Below are positions 61,700 to 64,000 of a DNA stretch of 64,000 nucleotides, piece after piece. Each line of letters opens with the position of its first letter. Positions within the stretch are counted from its first letter, which is position 1. A program made the translations under genes and the position numbers. Under the pieces are notes generated by a model. It made no database searches. It was given only the letters and a program-made list of their open reading frames with translations, and was not told the origin of the DNA. This DNA is from Druceiella hillmani (taxonomy: Eukaryota > Arthropoda > Insecta > Lepidoptera > Hepialidae): the NCBI GenBank assembly GCA_039881145.1, contig JAYKKI010000087.1:9846001-9910000 (forward strand), written 5' to 3'.

Positions 61700-61970
61700 G
61701 TCATTAATCTTTAGACTTACGTGACCAAACCATCTTATCAATCTTTTTTACGGTCTGTCTGTCTGTGTAACACAGCCACTTTACGCGCACACTATTAGGT
61801 ACTGTTATAAAAATGAAATTTGGTATGGTTATATTTATAATGCCTACATAAGGGAAAAAATTTAAGTTTTTTAGTGTACCTGCTCCCCCATATGTAGTGG
61901 TGATTATTTTTTCGCACACCCCATTGTACAGGGTACCGATGATTAGGGCTTTCAAAAATAATAGGTGAAT
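61700..61970 (-). repeat. Probable transposon-derived repeat, unassigned
   Basis: On the minus strand the sequence passes from ctgtacaatggggtgtgcga through cataccaaatttcatttt to acacagacagacagaccgta. The tail (allowing a poorly conserved start) resembles the phrase preceding acagacagacag in many insect repeats. No element ends were found. Confidence 0.35.
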
Positions 61971-62814
61971 GTCGTGAAAACTTTTACGATACAGGCATCT
62001 GTTTACAAAATATTAAAGCTTTAAAATGGCCATTTTGTTAGAGTTATGTTTCCTCATCATACCTAGCAGCTAAACAGCTATTTTCGAATAGTTAATATTC
62101 GCTATAGTAAAATATATAACGAAATTAAAAGGAAATTATCACAGCTAAGTAGCCTCTACTAATTTACGAGTAACAGTCGTCCAACTTATTGAAACTCTTG
62201 AGACTTCATTGAGACTCCATACAAGTGACTTAAATCAACTGCAAAATTAACATTGTATTTTAAAATGTATATTTATTATGTCTGTGAAGGATATACTAAT
62301 ATATTTATATATTTACCTTGTGAAAAATTAATATTCATAAACAGTTTAATAGAAATACTACGTACCCTCAACTGTTTGTAAGCGCCTAAATGTGCACGGA
62401 TCTCTCGTAGTGGGAATTCTTCTAGTACTTAACTGGTTTTTTTACATTTATCTCTCTATCACAGGCACTTTCGTACTTAATCTTTCTAAGTGCAATGTTA
62501 TGAATGACCATTCACATATTGAATATAATTAGTTTATACTCCCATAAATCCACAACATGTGATATTAATTTCGATACCATAAAAGTTTTAGGTCGATCGT
62601 GACTTAATAATTAATTATTTGCGCTGCAAATTTGTTACGTTCCTAAAGTTTGGCAGTTTAACTTTAACGTTATCGTTGTACTTTTAACACTCCTGAGAGC
62701 AAATTAAAATTGTTCAATCGTATGTGACTTTACTTTTAAATATAGTCTTGTATTTCAAGCCTGTCTCTAAATTAAAAGAAACTCCAGGGTGTCGGAATCG
62801 TCTTCGAAAGTGTC

Positions 62815-63000
62815 GGTAACAATGTTAATACGCGTGGCTCTACGCCGAACGCAGAGTGGCGAGCGCCGACTACGGATGTAGCGTACGACTACGCGCGCTT
62901 CTACAGGATCAAAGCGCGCCGTGTCGCCGTCGTGCAATTAGTCCTCGCTTTGTGGACGGGGACGCGCGGGGCGCGCCGCGGCTACCGCTCTCAGTATTTT
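62815..63000. other. CpG-rich island
   Basis: Contains gtggctctacgccgaacgca, actacgcgcgcttctacagg and gacgcgcggggcgcgccgcg. No exon recognised. Confidence 0.4.
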
Positions 63001-63419
63001 CACTAAGGTGATGTACATTTTATAAGTGTCTTTACATTTTTAGTTGCAATAAAATATATGTGGATCCAGTATCGCATTTTATACAAAACACAACTTTTTG
63101 TACAAACTAAATTAGCAGTCCGGGTAGAAAATTGTATTTCATCACTCGGATATAAGCATTAGATTACCGTAAATAGTAAACAACTAGAAAATTTTCATAT
63201 TTAATCAAGCTGAAGATTTATAAATCAGCGACGTCATTAAAAAGAAGAAGACATTTTGCAACATTATTTTCCTTTTATAAATCTATCAAATCTGCGCACC
63301 GCAGCTTTCAAAGCAATCTTAAAATTATTATTATTTATATAGAGCGTTAAATAGACAGCGAGTCCATCAATTAAATGGGGCAGAAGAACAAAGAAAGTGA
63401 ACGAATGGCAAATAGCAAA

Positions 63420-63690
63420 CGGTAACCCAATCCGTACCTAATTGGCGTTTATCTTTAATAAACGAAAACGGGCGGAGAGTCGTCAACTTACAATGGGCGA
63501 GAACAAGAAATTGAACGTTTTTAAGTAGCGCCGGGGGGCGGGCGGGCGCGCCGCCCGGCGCAGCGGTGATCGCTGTGGCCGACCGGGCTAATAGAATAAA
63601 CGAGTGCGCGGATTAAAGACCCTAATGTACCTACTAATAACGGTGCGAGGAAGACCGGAAGGGCGGCTAGCCGAAAGGCGGGCGCCCCCT
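63420..63690. other. CpG-rich island near the right edge
   Basis: Contains cgccggggggcgggcgggcg and cgccgcccggcgcagcggtg, then aggcgggcgccccctgcccg. A minus-strand open frame of 65 codons here has no recognised homology. It could be part of a groucho intronic regulatory region. Confidence 0.4.
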
Positions 63691-64000
63691 GCCCGAGGTA
63701 CACTTTGTTAAATATCACGATTTATAATTTAAACGGCCGGGTACGGGTTAAAATAATAATGAGAAAAAAAACTACGAATAGCCGATCGATAAATAGATAT
63801 ATCAATAAATATTTGTTTTAAATAACTGACGGTATATAAACGTCTAGTAAATCGCCTTGAATCTGAATTGATTTTAAAGCAAAAGCATCTACATTTTTTA
63901 AGGCTTTCAAGACTCGGGCAGAAACTCTTATTGTTTTATCATGTCCGTCTATAGAGAGGAAAAATATGCAAGTTAATGACGCAAAAGCAAATATGAAGTA

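Larger units (their letters stand above)
42544..64000 (-). other. Very long groucho intron (at least 21.4 kb)
   Basis: The exon at 42543 starts in phase 0 with an acceptor, so more coding exons lie upstream, at higher coordinates. I looked for the Groucho Q-domain and GP-domain peptides on the minus strand and found none. The stretch differs from the left half by many GC/CpG-rich islands between AT-rich segments. A missed very short exon cannot be excluded. Confidence 0.65.

Overview
The window looks like insect nuclear DNA. It is AT-rich, its genes have introns with GT..AG borders, it is full of (TA)n tracts, and it carries decayed arthropod-type transposons (mariner, hAT, PIF/Harbinger, jockey-like and RTE-like LINEs, MITEs, and a Mutator-like/YqaJ element). 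I cannot assign an insect order from sequence alone.

Two host genes can be supported, both on the minus strand. (1) mRpL34, the mitochondrial ribosomal protein bL34m, is a two-exon gene at 7865-8330 encoding about 101 aa. (2) groucho (Gro/TLE co-repressor) is represented by ten consecutive 3' coding exons at 32331-42543. Together they give 522 codons plus stop: the SP/CcN-type linker and the complete C-terminal WD40 propeller. All splice phases join exactly. The N-terminal Q/GP part (roughly 200 aa in the family) was not found, so 42544-64000 is read as one very long intron of at least 21.4 kb.

Layout: 1-540, unassigned edge; about 1020-2590, dead jockey-like LINE; 2.6-7.8 kb, AT-rich DNA with microsatellites and perfect hairpins; 7.8-8.4 kb, mRpL34; 9.2-10.8 kb, dead hAT transposase; 16.4-17.0 kb, RTE-like LINE 3' end; 20.7-21.5 kb, two palindromic elements; 24.6-25.1 kb, Harbinger relic; 26.1-27.0 kb, mariner DD34D relic, immediately followed by a Mutator-like/YqaJ relic (27.0-28.8 kb); 32.07-42.5 kb, groucho 3' half, with a 71-bp x 6 tandem repeat, a LINE tail, a MITE and a DD41D mariner in its introns; 42.5-64 kb, groucho long intron, with a LINE copy, a second MITE copy, a tRNA-like SINE, a large (TA)n block and more than a dozen CpG-rich islands, one holding two CACGTG sites 10 bp apart.

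The most unusual themes are: (a) many perfect short inverted repeats with tiny loops, two of which sit exactly at breaks in recognisable transposase relics, suggesting fold-back (template-switch) mutation; (b) a two-copy MITE family whose copies differ largely by CpG to TpG/CpA changes; (c) a LINE 3' tail with a conserved stem-loop, also found as a head-to-head palindrome flanked by a 9-bp direct repeat; and (d) a Mutator-like transposase/YqaJ exonuclease fusion relic.
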